Below, in pieces: positions 40,419 to 49,386 of a DNA stretch of 64,000 nucleotides. Position numbers and translations under genes: made by a program. Source of the stretch: Isochrysis galbana. Its lineage: Eukaryota; Haptophyta; Isochrysidales; Isochrysidaceae. Location of the stretch: positions 1,033,053 to 1,097,052 of the forward strand of contig CM030937.1 of the NCBI GenBank assembly GCA_018136815.1, given 5' to 3'. The notes beneath the pieces were generated by a model. It saw only the letters and a program-made list of their open reading frames with translations, was not told the DNA's origin and searched no databases. Within the stretch, counting starts at the first letter, position 1. Every line of letters starts with the position of its first letter.

Positions 40419-41481
40419 CTAGAGCTCATCCTTGTTGGGGCCGCCCATGGCGTTGCGGTAGAAGACCTCGAGCTCGGAGCAGAGACCGCAGGCGGAGGGG
40501 CACATGGTAAGCATCACGTCAGGGTTGCTGTCGCATTCGCCCTCTTTGGCCCAGTAGCGGCACGAGTCATTCTTGTCTTCGCAAACAGTGGAGCACACGC
40601 CACACGTTGCCGCACAATCGCGGTGCATGTGGCTCGGGTTGAGGCTGCACTGGTCATCCATGGCCCAAATTGCGCAAGCGGTGGCATTGACGTCGATGCA
40701 CGCCTTGCCAACTTCGGCCTTGCACACACCGCACGAGTTAGGGCAGTGGGCGAGAGTGTGGCCGGGGTTCTCGTTGCACTGGTCCGTCACCGCCCAGCCC
40801 GGGCAGTCGTTGTGCTTGTCCTTGCAGGCACCAGCGCACACGCCGCACCTGAGGCAAAACAGGGAATTCGAGGCGTTGTGATGAGTCTAGATAGCTGTAG
40901 CATTTGATGGCAATTGAGCAGGCAAGTGTAGATTTGTGAAGGAAGGGGAGGGAGGAGGCACGTCCGAAGAAGCAATGGAAAGCGTGGTGTCCAAGCAGGT
41001 CCCCGCACAACGAGGGGGGCGGAGGAAGCGAAGTGGGCGGTGTGTGTTGATGGGTCAGGTGCAGCGCGGGGGCAGAGAGGGGGCGGGTCGGCGCGTACGA
41101 GACAGCGCAGTGCAGGTTCATGAAGCCAGGGTTCTCCTTGCACTGCCCGTCATTCTTCCAGGTGTTGCAGTCCTCATGGAGGTCGGAGCACTTTGGCGCG
41201 CAGAGGCCGCAGGCGGTGGGGCAATGCTTGTGCATGTAGTCGGGCGCGCTCTCGCACTCGCCTGCCTTGGCCCAAGAGGCGCAAGACTCCTCCATATCTC
41301 CGCAGATGAAGTTGCAGACTCCGCAAGTGTGCGGACACAGCTTCTTGACGTGCTCGGCATTCTCGCCCTCGCACTCGCCCTTGCGGCCCCACGCCCCGCA
41401 TGAGGGGTCCTGGTCGTTGCAGAAGCCTGAAGCATGCACGAGCGAGAGCGCGGCGAGAGCGGCGAGCGGGCGGAGCAGCAT
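40419..41481 (-). CDS. ER-resident protein of six ShK domains with C-terminal KDEL
   Basis: Two exons, 41481-41099 and 40848-40419, give 270 residues; the phase-2 intron (GTACGC...CTCAG) lies inside the third domain and restores its HCAVSCGVC motif. MLLRPLAALAALSLVHAS is a signal peptide. Six ShK (SXC) domains follow in tandem with almost no linkers; each has six Cys in the pattern C...C..W...GEC.....M...C...CG(V/L)C. The protein ends NKDEL, the ER-retrieval signal, so it should be a soluble ER protein. ShK domains elsewhere accompany oxidoreductases and prolyl hydroxylases or bind channels; here there is no catalytic domain. Nothing indicates a toxin. Confidence 0.88.
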
Positions 41482-42222
41482 GGAGAAAGGGGTGAGGGGT
41501 GGGGTGGGTGGGTGGGGGCGGCGCAAGAGAGCGAGCGAACGGGGGCGAGGAGAAGAGAGGAAGAGCAACGGAGAGGAGGGCCAAGCTGCGGGCGGGGGAG
41601 TAGTGAATGTTCGCACAGAGAGTAGAAGAGTGCGGCGAGGGTGCGGGGGGTGGAGGAAAGAGAAGGGAGCGCGCGGGGGCTTCTCTTGGGGGGGGCGGGG
41701 GATGATGAGGTGTCCAGGTGCGTCTGGGGAGAGAGAGAGGAGCGGAAAGGGAGAGGAGGAGAGAGAGAAGGAGCCCTGGAGAATCCGTAAGGAATTGGAA
41801 AAAGAGGGGAGAGAGAGGGAGTGGGGCGGGGCTGCTTACGTGCGGGGGTCTCTCGCTGCGAGGAATGAATGTGAGCGCCCCCCCGCTCGGGCGCATCTGT
41901 GGCGATACAGTAGTTGGAAGCCCACGGAGGGAGAAGAAACCACGAAGACGAACACCCTCTCCACCGTGGCTGAAAGGCGATGGAGAGAAGAGGAGAGCCG
42001 AGAGAGAGAGAGAAGGGGGGGGGCGGGGGGGCGGGAGAGACGCCGACCCCCCCCGCTGGTGGGTGTCCGTGATGAGGGAAAGGGGGGGCGAGAGAGAGAG
42101 AGAGGGAGGGGGGAGAGGGGAAGAAGGGATGTGGCCGCGGCCGGGAGACGTGTCTCAAACGGGGGCCGAGTAGGGGGAGGCAGGAGGAGGAGGAGGAGGA
42201 GGGGGGGCTGCCACAAGGAGGT

Positions 42223-42265
<43 letters not shown>

Positions 42266-42434
42266 GGAGGGGGGCGGGGGGCGCCGCCCGCGCGTGTGGC
42301 GGCGTAACCGATCGAGCGGTTTTGGGAGCGCCGCTCTCTCTCCCCCCTCCCCCCGCCTCCCCCCCTTCCCTCCCTTTGCCGCGTCGGCGAACCGGATCGA
42401 CGAGGTCCTCCTCCTCCTCCCCGGGGGGAGGATT
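41482..42434. other. No gene; purine-rich 5' flank of the ShK gene
   Basis: Strongly GA-rich with a (GA)n tract at about 42226-42257. Long open frames on both strands are products of the simple sequence. Confidence 0.4.
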
Positions 42435-42570
42435 CTTTCTGTCCCTCCCCTTCCTTCACAAATCTTCACTTGGCTGCTCAATAGCCATCAAACGCTACCG
42501 CTATCCAGACTCGTCACAACGCCTCGAATTCCCTGTTTCGCCCCAGGTGCGGCGTGTGCGCCGATTGACT
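42435..42570 (+). repeat. Inverted partial copy of the ShK gene (intron plus exon-2 start)
   Basis: About 130 bp match the reverse complement of 40835-40975 at roughly 90 percent by eye. The copy includes intron sequence (CTTCCTTCACAAATCT, CAACGCCTCGAATTCCCTGT), the acceptor and 15 exon bases (GTGCGGCGTGTGCGC). It lies 950 bp upstream of the gene in opposite orientation. The copy is not coding. Confidence 0.8.
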
Positions 42571-42838
42571 GAAGTACTTTATGAGTGGAGGTGGCCGGGG
42601 GCTCAACGCACGCGGGGGGGGGACTCTGCAACTAGAAGGTATATTCCCTCTTCCTCTTCTTGGGGTATTCGTGAATCATATTCGTCAAAAAAACAACCGA
42701 ACGTGAGGTCGCAGCCTCTGAGGGGAGAGCGGATTTCGTCTGAGGGGGAGCGGATTTCGTCACTGTTAAAATAGGGGGGGGGGGGGCACCGAGAGCGGCG
42801 GGCGGTCCAGGGTAAACCGAGGGTTCTCTCCCCGACGG

Positions 42839-42900
42839 TAGGGCGGTCAAGCAGTCAAGCAGGGGTTTTATTTTATAAGGGGTGAAAAATGACCATCTCC
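42839..42900 (+). repeat. TAGGGCGGTCA transposon end, cut by the assembly gap
   Basis: TAGGGCGGTCAAGCAG followed by GGGGTGAAAAATGACCATCT, the reverse complement of 250-307. The rest of the element is lost in the gap. Confidence 0.6.
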
Positions 42901-43000
42901 NNNNNNNNNNNNNNNNNNNNNNNNNNNNNNNNNNNNNNNNNNNNNNNNNNNNNNNNNNNNNNNNNNNNNNNNNNNNNNNNNNNNNNNNNNNNNNNNNNNN
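42901..43000. other. Assembly gap of 100 N
   Basis: A run of exactly 100 N, the usual placeholder for a gap of unknown size. It falls between a transposon end and a type-A repeat, where repeats would stall assembly. Confidence 0.98.
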
Positions 43001-43179
43001 ACCCCCCCTCTCCCTCTCTCCGTTCTCCTCCACCTCTGTCCCTGCGGCGCGTCGCCATGCGGCGCGCCACGGCCTGCTCTCAGAGGCCCTTTGGGAGCTC
43101 CCAGAGGGCCAGCCAGGGCAGCTCAGGGGGCAGTGGAGGCTGGGGCTCAGCCCCTGGCCCCCCCTGCCTCTCCCACGCT
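43001..43179 (-). repeat. Type-A repeat fragment
   Basis: Reverse complement of about 13245-13430, including CAGGCCGTGGCGCGCCGCAT. Runs out of the gap and is followed by B-D element (iii). Confidence 0.75.
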
Positions 43180-43197
43180 TGCCTCGCTGGTGTGGCA

Positions 43198-43948
43198 ACT
43201 AAGTTTATACTTGGTTGCCCCATGGGGGGGCACGAGCCCCCCCCTCTCTCCACTCCTCCCCTGCCATGGGGGAGGAACCACCCATCCTCCTGGCACGCCT
43301 GATGGCTTGCCAGGAGGCCACTGCCCTACTGACCCACTCCCTTCCCCACAGGCTCGCCCCATTCGCCCATCCTGGCCCCTCGTGGCCAGCCCATTGCTCC
43401 AACCCCCCCTCCCCCCTGGTCGACAGGCAGACAGGTGCAGAGTGGGGGCCCCAGAGGCTCAGGAGCGCCAGCGAGGGAGAGGCAGGGGAGACCAGGGCCC
43501 AGTCCCAGCCTCCTCTGCCCCCAGAGCTGGCCTCCAGGAGCCTCCAGGGGTCGCCAGCAGGCAGCTGCAAGCCTGCCGCAGGCGCGCCATCGCGCGTGCC
43601 GCAGGAGAGGGGAGAGAGAGCGCGGAGAAGGGGGTGGGCGGAGCGAGAGCTCCGCTCACCGAAAAATAGGTAAGTCCCGCACCTGTTTACAGGATAAGTC
43701 GGGGCTGAGACCGCCGCCCACTCGGAGACACAGGAGGAAGGGGGGGAAATGATCACCGGGGGGGGGCGCGGGCCACCGGACCATATCTAAGCCCTTCACC
43801 CCTATCCCCCTAGTAGTGCACGGGGGGAGTCGCCTTATGGCGGGGGGAGAAGGGCCGGGGAAGGGGGGGTGTAGAAAGTTTCCTACGTGAGTAGAAAGTA
43901 GAGGGTCCACGGCCGGCCGCGTGTGCGGTGAGACTATTAAAAGGTTTA
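43198..43948 (+). mobile_element. B-D modular element, copy (iii), with an 18-bp target duplication
   Basis: B module from 43198 (ACTAAGTTTATACTTGGTTG, hairpin GGGGGGCACGAGCCCCCC) to about 43690, a linker (GGGGCTGAGACCGCCGCCCA), then the D module 43785-43948. A perfect 18-bp direct repeat, TGCCTCGCTGGTGTGGCA, flanks it at 43180-43197 and 43949-43966. This is the clearest copy. No ORF with a domain lies inside. Confidence 0.85.
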
Positions 43949-43966
43949 TGCCTCGCTGGTGTGGCA

Positions 43967-45050
43967 TCTAGCCGAAGCTTGATCGTGGGGCAAGTCTCAG
44001 CGGGGCTAGGGCATGGAGTGAAGAGAAGTCTTGAGAGAGGGGGGGGAAAGGGCGCGCTACATCGCGACGACGGCCCACGAGACACCACCCCACATCACTC
44101 ACTCACCAACAAGAAAACTCCGAAAACTGACGCAACATCGCACAAACAAATCAATGAAACAAATAAGAAAAACCTTCTAATATTCTTACCGCACTCGCGG
44201 CGAATGGAACCACTACCTACTACACGTAGCACGTAGCATACTTTCTACACCCCCACTCCCCCGGCCCTTCTCCCCCCGCCATAAGGCGGCTCCCCCCGTG
44301 CATTACTAGGGGGACAGGGGTGAAGGGCTTAGATATGGTCCGGTGGCCCGCGCCCCCCCCCCGGTGATCTTTCCCCCCCTTCCTCCTGTGTCTCCGAGTG
44401 GGCGGGCCCGACTCAGTCCCGACTTATCTTGTAAACAGGTGCGGGACTTACCAATTTTTCGGTGAGCGGAGCTCTCGCTCCGCCCACCCCCTTCTCCGCG
44501 CTCTCTCTCCCCTCTCCTGCGGCACGCGCGATGGCGCGCCTGCGGCAGGCCTGCAGCTGCCCTCTGGCGGCCCCTGGAGGCTCCTGGAGGCCAGCTCAGG
44601 GGGCAGAGGAGGCTGGGGCTGGGCCCTGGCCTCCCCTGCCTCTCCCTCGCTGGCGCTCCTGGACCTCTGGGGCCCCCACTCTGCACCTGTCTGCCTGTCG
44701 ACCAGGGGGGGAGGGGGGTTGGAGCGATGGGCTGGCCACGACAGGCTAGGACGCGCGAGGCAGGCGAGCCTGCCAGGGAGAGAGTGGGTCAGCAGGGCAG
44801 TGGCCTCCTGGCAAGCCATCAGGCGTGCCAGGAGGATGAGTGGTTCCTCCCCCATGGCAGGGGAGGAGTGGAGAGAGGGGGGGGGCTCGTGCCCCCCCAT
44901 GGGGCAACCAAGTATAAACTTAGTTGCAATGAAACAAATAAGGACAAACGAACAAATTCGGCGTGCAATGCAGCGGAGCTGCGAGGCAACTCGTTGGCAA
45001 AAACAAAACTCACACAATTTTCTCACACACTACACATTGATAGAAGCACC
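43967..45050 (+). repeat. Type-E repeat, split by B-D element (iv)
   Basis: 43967-44167 matches the reverse complement of 5040-5250. Sequence resumes at 44943 after the inserted element. AT-rich toward its right side; no coding evidence. Confidence 0.5.
44168..44926 (-). mobile_element. B-D modular element, copy (iv), inverted, with a 16-bp target duplication
   Basis: Read on the minus strand it begins at 44926 with the B module and ends at about 44168 with a diverged D tail (GCGGTAAGAATATTAGAAGG). CAATGAAACAAATAAG is repeated perfectly at 44152-44167 and 44927-44942. It lies head to head with copy (iii), making a large inverted repeat around 43967-44151. Confidence 0.82.
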
Positions 45051-45094
45051 GCATCCGCCTAGAGTATATGAAATACTCTGGATGGGACAGCTGG

Positions 45095-45355
45095 CCCTAG
45101 GAGTCGCCCGAAGCCCTCTGTCTGCCTGGCGACCAGGGATGGGGGGGGAGTCAGCTCGAGGGCAGACCCATGCTGGGCGTGGGAGTGCGAGTCAGGGCCC
45201 GCGCCCACTAGGGGTCTGGGCCAGAGTGTTGATTGCCCAGCCCCTGCCCTCTGGCAGGGGCTGGGATTGATTGTACGGACCCACCCCGGGGGGTGTCCGC
45301 GATGGAGAGAGGGGGGCGCGAGGCCCCCATTGACCCCGACTTATAAATGTAGGTT
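45095..45355 (-). repeat. Type-A repeat ending inside a MITE
   Basis: Reverse complement of the first about 260 bp of the copy at 12964. Its end, CTTATAAATGTAGGTT, abuts GTCAACACAGTG, which should be preceded by TAGGGCG in an intact MITE end. Confidence 0.75.
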
Positions 45356-45538
45356 GTCAACACAGTGATTTCTCGTAGTTGAACGCCTTGTCTAGCTAGG
45401 TAGGCCTGTTGTCTGGGGGGGTCTTCAGTCTACACGTTTCCGTGTGTGCCAAAGGGAGAATGTGCGCTGTGCACTCAACAGGCTCCCCTAGCTAGACAAG
45501 GCGTTCAACTCTGAGAAATCACTATGTTGACCGCCCTA
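45356..45538. mobile_element. Palindromic MITE with TAGGGCGGTCA ends
   Basis: The right end reads, reversed, TAGGGCGGTCAACATAGTG and continues TTGAACGCCTTGTCTAGC. The left end is the same without its first six bases, displaced by the type-A repeat. Arms are about 50 bp, core about 85 bp. It shares the terminal 11 bases with the elements at 307, 38219, 42839 and 62686. Confidence 0.75.
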
Positions 45539-45657
45539 AAATTTGGGGGGCGCCCTGTGGGAGACTTCCCGGACATGGACGATGTCAACTTCAACAATAT
45601 TTTTCCCCTACCGATGAGTCTTCAGCTCTAAGAGATAGGGCGTTTCTGAGCGCACAG

Positions 45658-45742
45658 GCAACAGGCCTCCCCCCTAGGCAACAGGGTCCTGGAAAGTAAA
45701 GCAACAGGCCTCCCCCCAGGCAATAGGGTCCTGGAAAGTAAA
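45658..45742 (+). repeat. Two 42-43 bp tandem repeats
   Basis: GCAACAGGCCTCCCCCC ... GGGTCCTGGAAAGTAAA occurs twice in succession with small differences. Confidence 0.75.
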
Positions 45743-45943
45743 GACCCCTGGAACAGCATCATCTAGCGGATAAATGCGACAACGTAGAGAGCTATGGCTA
45801 CTGCTATTGCTACTCAATATGTGGCACACATAGGGTCAGCGTTAGTCAAGGCTCAAATCAAATTTCAATCATAGGCCACGTCGATCTAGGTAGACGGACT
45901 TGCACATTTGATGATGGCACAGCACTTCCCGTGGCTGTTGACA

Positions 45944-47123
45944 CTATTGCCAGTATGAACGAATTTGCGACACAAGCCGCATGACACGTATGCATTCATC
46001 CGACGTGAACTCATACGCCTCCGTATGACCGGCACGCAAGCATCTATGCACAGCTGCGGCCTCGTAGGCGAGCCCCTCGGAATGAACGAAGGTAAAAGGG
46101 CCCGTGATTGATGGAAGGTCGTACTCAAACACCTCGGGCTCTGACCATCTCTGCGAGGCTGGACCCTCCATTCGCTGAATGGTGAAACGAGTGGGACACC
46201 AAAAAGGAAACGGGACACGGATGACCCCACGAGTGCCACAAATGACGGCTTCACGTGGTGAAGTATGCTTAAGAGAACATTCCAGTGTGCCGATACCGCC
46301 ACTGCCAAAGCGGACCGTTGCTGCGACGTGAGTGTCGTGGCCGCTCTGTCTATCGAGGTCATAAGATACACCGGCCACCTCAGCATCGCCTCTAAAAACC
46401 CAAGAAAGGAACTGAATGCAGTAGATGCCCGTCTCCGCCATGGCTGAGCAGCACCCTGCTCCGTCCGCCTGCGAGCATGAGATCGAATTGGCGGTCAACT
46501 AAGCTGCGGCGCGCTCCAGAGACGTGACTCGTGTACATGGGAGGCCGTCTCACAGTGATGGACCCCTTGCAAAGAATGCTGGGCAGCGGTGCACGTACTA
46601 CCTGGCAAAAGGACGCATGCGCTGAGTAGACCGTCCCAATTGCTCCGGAAGCGATCGCCCCCCGAATCGCACGCATGGCCGGAAAGAAACGCGACCAGAC
46701 TCCGTGCAAGAAGAAGATGCCGCGCTGGCGCGCCAGTTTGAGGACTTGGTCGGCCTCCTCGGTTGTAGGTGCCATGCTCTTCTCACACAGCACCGGCTTG
46801 CCTGCTTGGAGGCAAAGAATAGAATCGGAGACGTGGCGCGAGGAGGGGGTGGCGATGTAGATGACGTCCACCTGAGGATCGGCCACCAGCTCCTCGTATG
46901 AACCGTGCGTTGTCGCGGTGGGCACACCCAGCTCTGCAGCAAAGGCGGCAGCGCGCTCAGCCGAGCGAGAGCCAATTGCAGCGACGGCCGCGTCTGGCAT
47001 GGCGGCAAGCACGCGGACGAAGTCAGTTGCGATGGTACCGGTGCCCATGATGCCCCACCGCACGGGCCGCCCCTCCGGCTCGCCCGTGGCGAGCGCTGCG
47101 AGCAGCAGACAGCACGCGCCCAT
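45944..47123 (-). CDS. Gfo/Idh/MocA-family oxidoreductase
   Basis: These NAD(P)-dependent dehydrogenases act on sugars, inositols or dihydrodiols; this one is closest in general form to dihydrodiol dehydrogenase (DHDH). Two exons, 47123-46554 and 46468-45944, give 364 residues; the 85-nt intron is phase 0. The Rossmann fold begins at about residue 20 (VRWGIMGTGTIATDF) with the GxGxxA-type loop. YIATPSSRHVSDSI and GKPVLCEKSMAPT carry the family EKP-like catalytic Lys position (here EKS). The second domain starts with AETGIYCIQFLSWVF. The first 15 residues are hydrophobic and could be a signal peptide. The exon 1 end is inferred from GTGAGA and the continuing alignment, so a few residues there are uncertain. 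Confidence 0.82.
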
Positions 47124-47315
47124 CGGCGCCGACCGCCGATTTCGTCTTTCCTATCTTGAGGGGTTCACTTTTCCCTCGCTCCCACTTCTCTCTCCTCATG
47201 CCGCCTCCGTCTCCTCAACCCCCCACCCACCCCCACCCCCCGCGCGAGCGATGCCTGCTAGAGGTATGTATGGCTCCACCTTGCCCAGCCCTGCCCTCCC
47301 CAGTGCTCCACTAGC

Positions 47316-47573
47316 TTGCTTGGCACATGTGCGCAGCTTCGGCCTATCTCACACCGCCTGTCTCCCTTGCCAGCAAATAGCAGCAAGTTTCCAACTTGGG
47401 CATTGGCTGCAAGGATTGCTTTGTCTTTCACACCTAATTCTGCTTCGTGTGAGCGCGTGTTTTCTTTGCTGGCCTGTATGTTTCCTTCTATGCGTGCAAG
47501 CTCTCTTGCCGATCAAGTGGAGGCTTCCGTCTTGTTGCGTTACAACCGCAATAAGCGGAAGCAAGAAGTGTGA
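47316..47573 (+). pseudogene. hAT transposase C-terminal fragment
   Basis: The frame contains FPTWALAARIALSFTPNSAS followed by CERVFSLL, the hAT dimerisation signature, and ends RYNRNKRKQEV with a stop. Nothing upstream on this strand encodes the rest of a transposase. It differs from the hAT element at 458, so it is another subfamily. Confidence 0.65.
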
Positions 47574-48399
47574 AGTGTGAGTGCTATGTGCCAAATGCAA
47601 TGTCAATGTAATGCTACCTACTCCCTAACACACACCTTGTGCAATGGCAAAGAAAAAGGACGGAAAGGGGTGAAGGCGCGAAGGGCCCACAAGATAAAGG
47701 CGCGTGCTCGAGTGCTCGAGCCAAAAACAAAACTCACCTGGTCGGCATATTTTTGGGATATTTGGGTGGCCTCCCTGGTCCTTGGATATAGATATAGATA
47801 TAAATGGGAAATGGGATATCTTCGCGGAATACGGAATAATTGACTGGGCAAGTTTTTCGGAATATTTCTGCCTGGCCCTACCTGCGACGAGCTTGATTGG
47901 GGGGTCGGAGGGATGCCATGAGCCCTCAAGGGCGTCATCATCCTCGTCGTTGTCGGCTTTGCGCTTGCGCTTGGATGCCCGGAAGCGCGCCATGCATGGC
48001 GGCGCGCGGCCCCGGGCGGGGGGGGGAGCGGGAAGCGGGCTGGTGTCGGAGCGAAGCTCGTTTCCTCTTTGGAAACGAGTCGCGAAGGCGCACCGGCGGC
48101 TAACGCGGCGCACGGTTCATCCAGGGAGCCCGGAACGGGCTCATCGGGAGAACGGGGAAGGCCAATGACGGGCATATTTGAAATGGAAATGGACGGGAAA
48201 GTGGCTCGTGGCTTACAACCGCATTGCGCGCCGCAACGAAAAATGACCGCGTGCTAGTGTGTGAGCGTGTGTGTGTCGCATCCGCGATCGACCTTTTTGT
48301 TTTAGAAGTTGTCTGCGTTTCTTTCTATGTCCCCTCCTTGATTTCGATTGCGATTGGCCCCCCTATTCTTATTTCGAAAAAAAATTCTCAAAACTTTGG
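47574..48399. other. No confident gene; possible first exon on the minus strand
   Basis: From about 47995 to 47885 (minus) a frame MARFRASKRKRKADNDEDDD ends at a GTAGGG donor; it might begin a BED-finger transposase but no later exon was found. Around 47745-47860 ATATTT-rich sequence resembles 12925-12955. Confidence 0.25.
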
Positions 48400-48661
48400 C
48401 AGGAGCAAAGTCAGCAGAGCAGTGTGCTCCTGGCAAGCCATAAGGCATAAGGATAAGGCATGCCAGGAGGGTGGGTGGTTCCTCCCCCACAGCGGGGGAG
48501 GAGTGGAGAGTGGAGAGGGGGGGGGGCTCGTGCCCGCCCCCCCATGGGCGGACTAAGTATAAACTTAGTTGACCCACCTTCAGACCTTCAGAGGAATATC
48601 GAGTCATTCTTGGGTGGGTGGCTCGTGCCCCCACCATGGGCGAACTAAGTATAAACTTAGT
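48400..48661 (-). repeat. Two B-module 5' ends in tandem
   Basis: On the minus strand, 48661-48612 has the B start with a reduced hairpin, and 48569-48400 has a second B start continuing through CCTCCTGGCATGCC. Both keep ACTAAGTTTATACTTAGT, a perfect palindrome. No D module. Confidence 0.7.
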
Positions 48662-49386
48662 AAAGCCAAGTGGAAGGAACCCCCGCAAGACCCACTTCCT
48701 ACAATTTATTTTTGGATTGCCCATACTTGTCTGGTGTATGGTGTTCTCGGTTGTTGTTCTCGGGGCACATCTGCATCTCCGTGGGTGGGTATCATGAGAA
48801 AAGGAGAGGGGAGTAAGGAGCCCATTCCGGGAGAGACATGAGAGAGAGAGCTAGTATCCCATCGAGGCCGGCGCTGGTGAGGACTAAGAAACTTCTTCTC
48901 TCTGCTTCCTTTCTCTCTTAGAAGGCTGATGCTGTGGGTTGCGGGGGGGGGGGGGGGGCGGGGCGGGGCGGCCGAGACCGACCGACGGACGGACCGTCGT
49001 CAGTCTCACCACTCTGGACTCTTCTGTTCTCTCTCTCCCTCCCCTCTCCCATGTGACCCGACCGTGATATCTCGAATAAATAACGAATCTCGATGGCTCC
49101 AGCTGTCCGCCCTCGTAGTCCGTCCCCCCCCCGCACAGCATCATCACTGCCGCCACATGCTCTTCTCCTCTCTTCTACTGCTTCTGTACCGCGCGCCGAG
49201 GGCGATGGGGGAGAACCAATAGAAGAGAGAATACGGAGCGGGGGTATATTGACGTGGAGTCGGGGTGCTCTGCACGCAGTGCTCACCTAGGCTCCTCTCG
49301 ACTCGCAGCGCCCTTCCCTCGCAAGCAGGCCCACCTCCCTCCTCCGCACCGCCGCCGCTCCGGAGAGCACTCGGCGCCGACCGCAA
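48662..49386. other. No gene; 5' flank of the MFS transporter
   Basis: Contains a G-rich run at about 48943-48958. No coding evidence before the ATG at 49387. Confidence 0.3.

Noticed and set aside
41118-42459. Several 200-350 residue open frames on both strands
   Set aside because: They arise from GA/CT simple sequence and overlap each other; Arg/Glu or Pro/Ser/Leu repeats only.
43198-43690. B module as a Helitron terminus
   Set aside because: A hairpin near one end fits, but there is no CTRR end, and the 16-18 bp target duplications argue against rolling-circle insertion.
45658-45742. CRISPR-like direct repeats
   Set aside because: Only two adjacent units without spacers, in a eukaryotic nuclear context.
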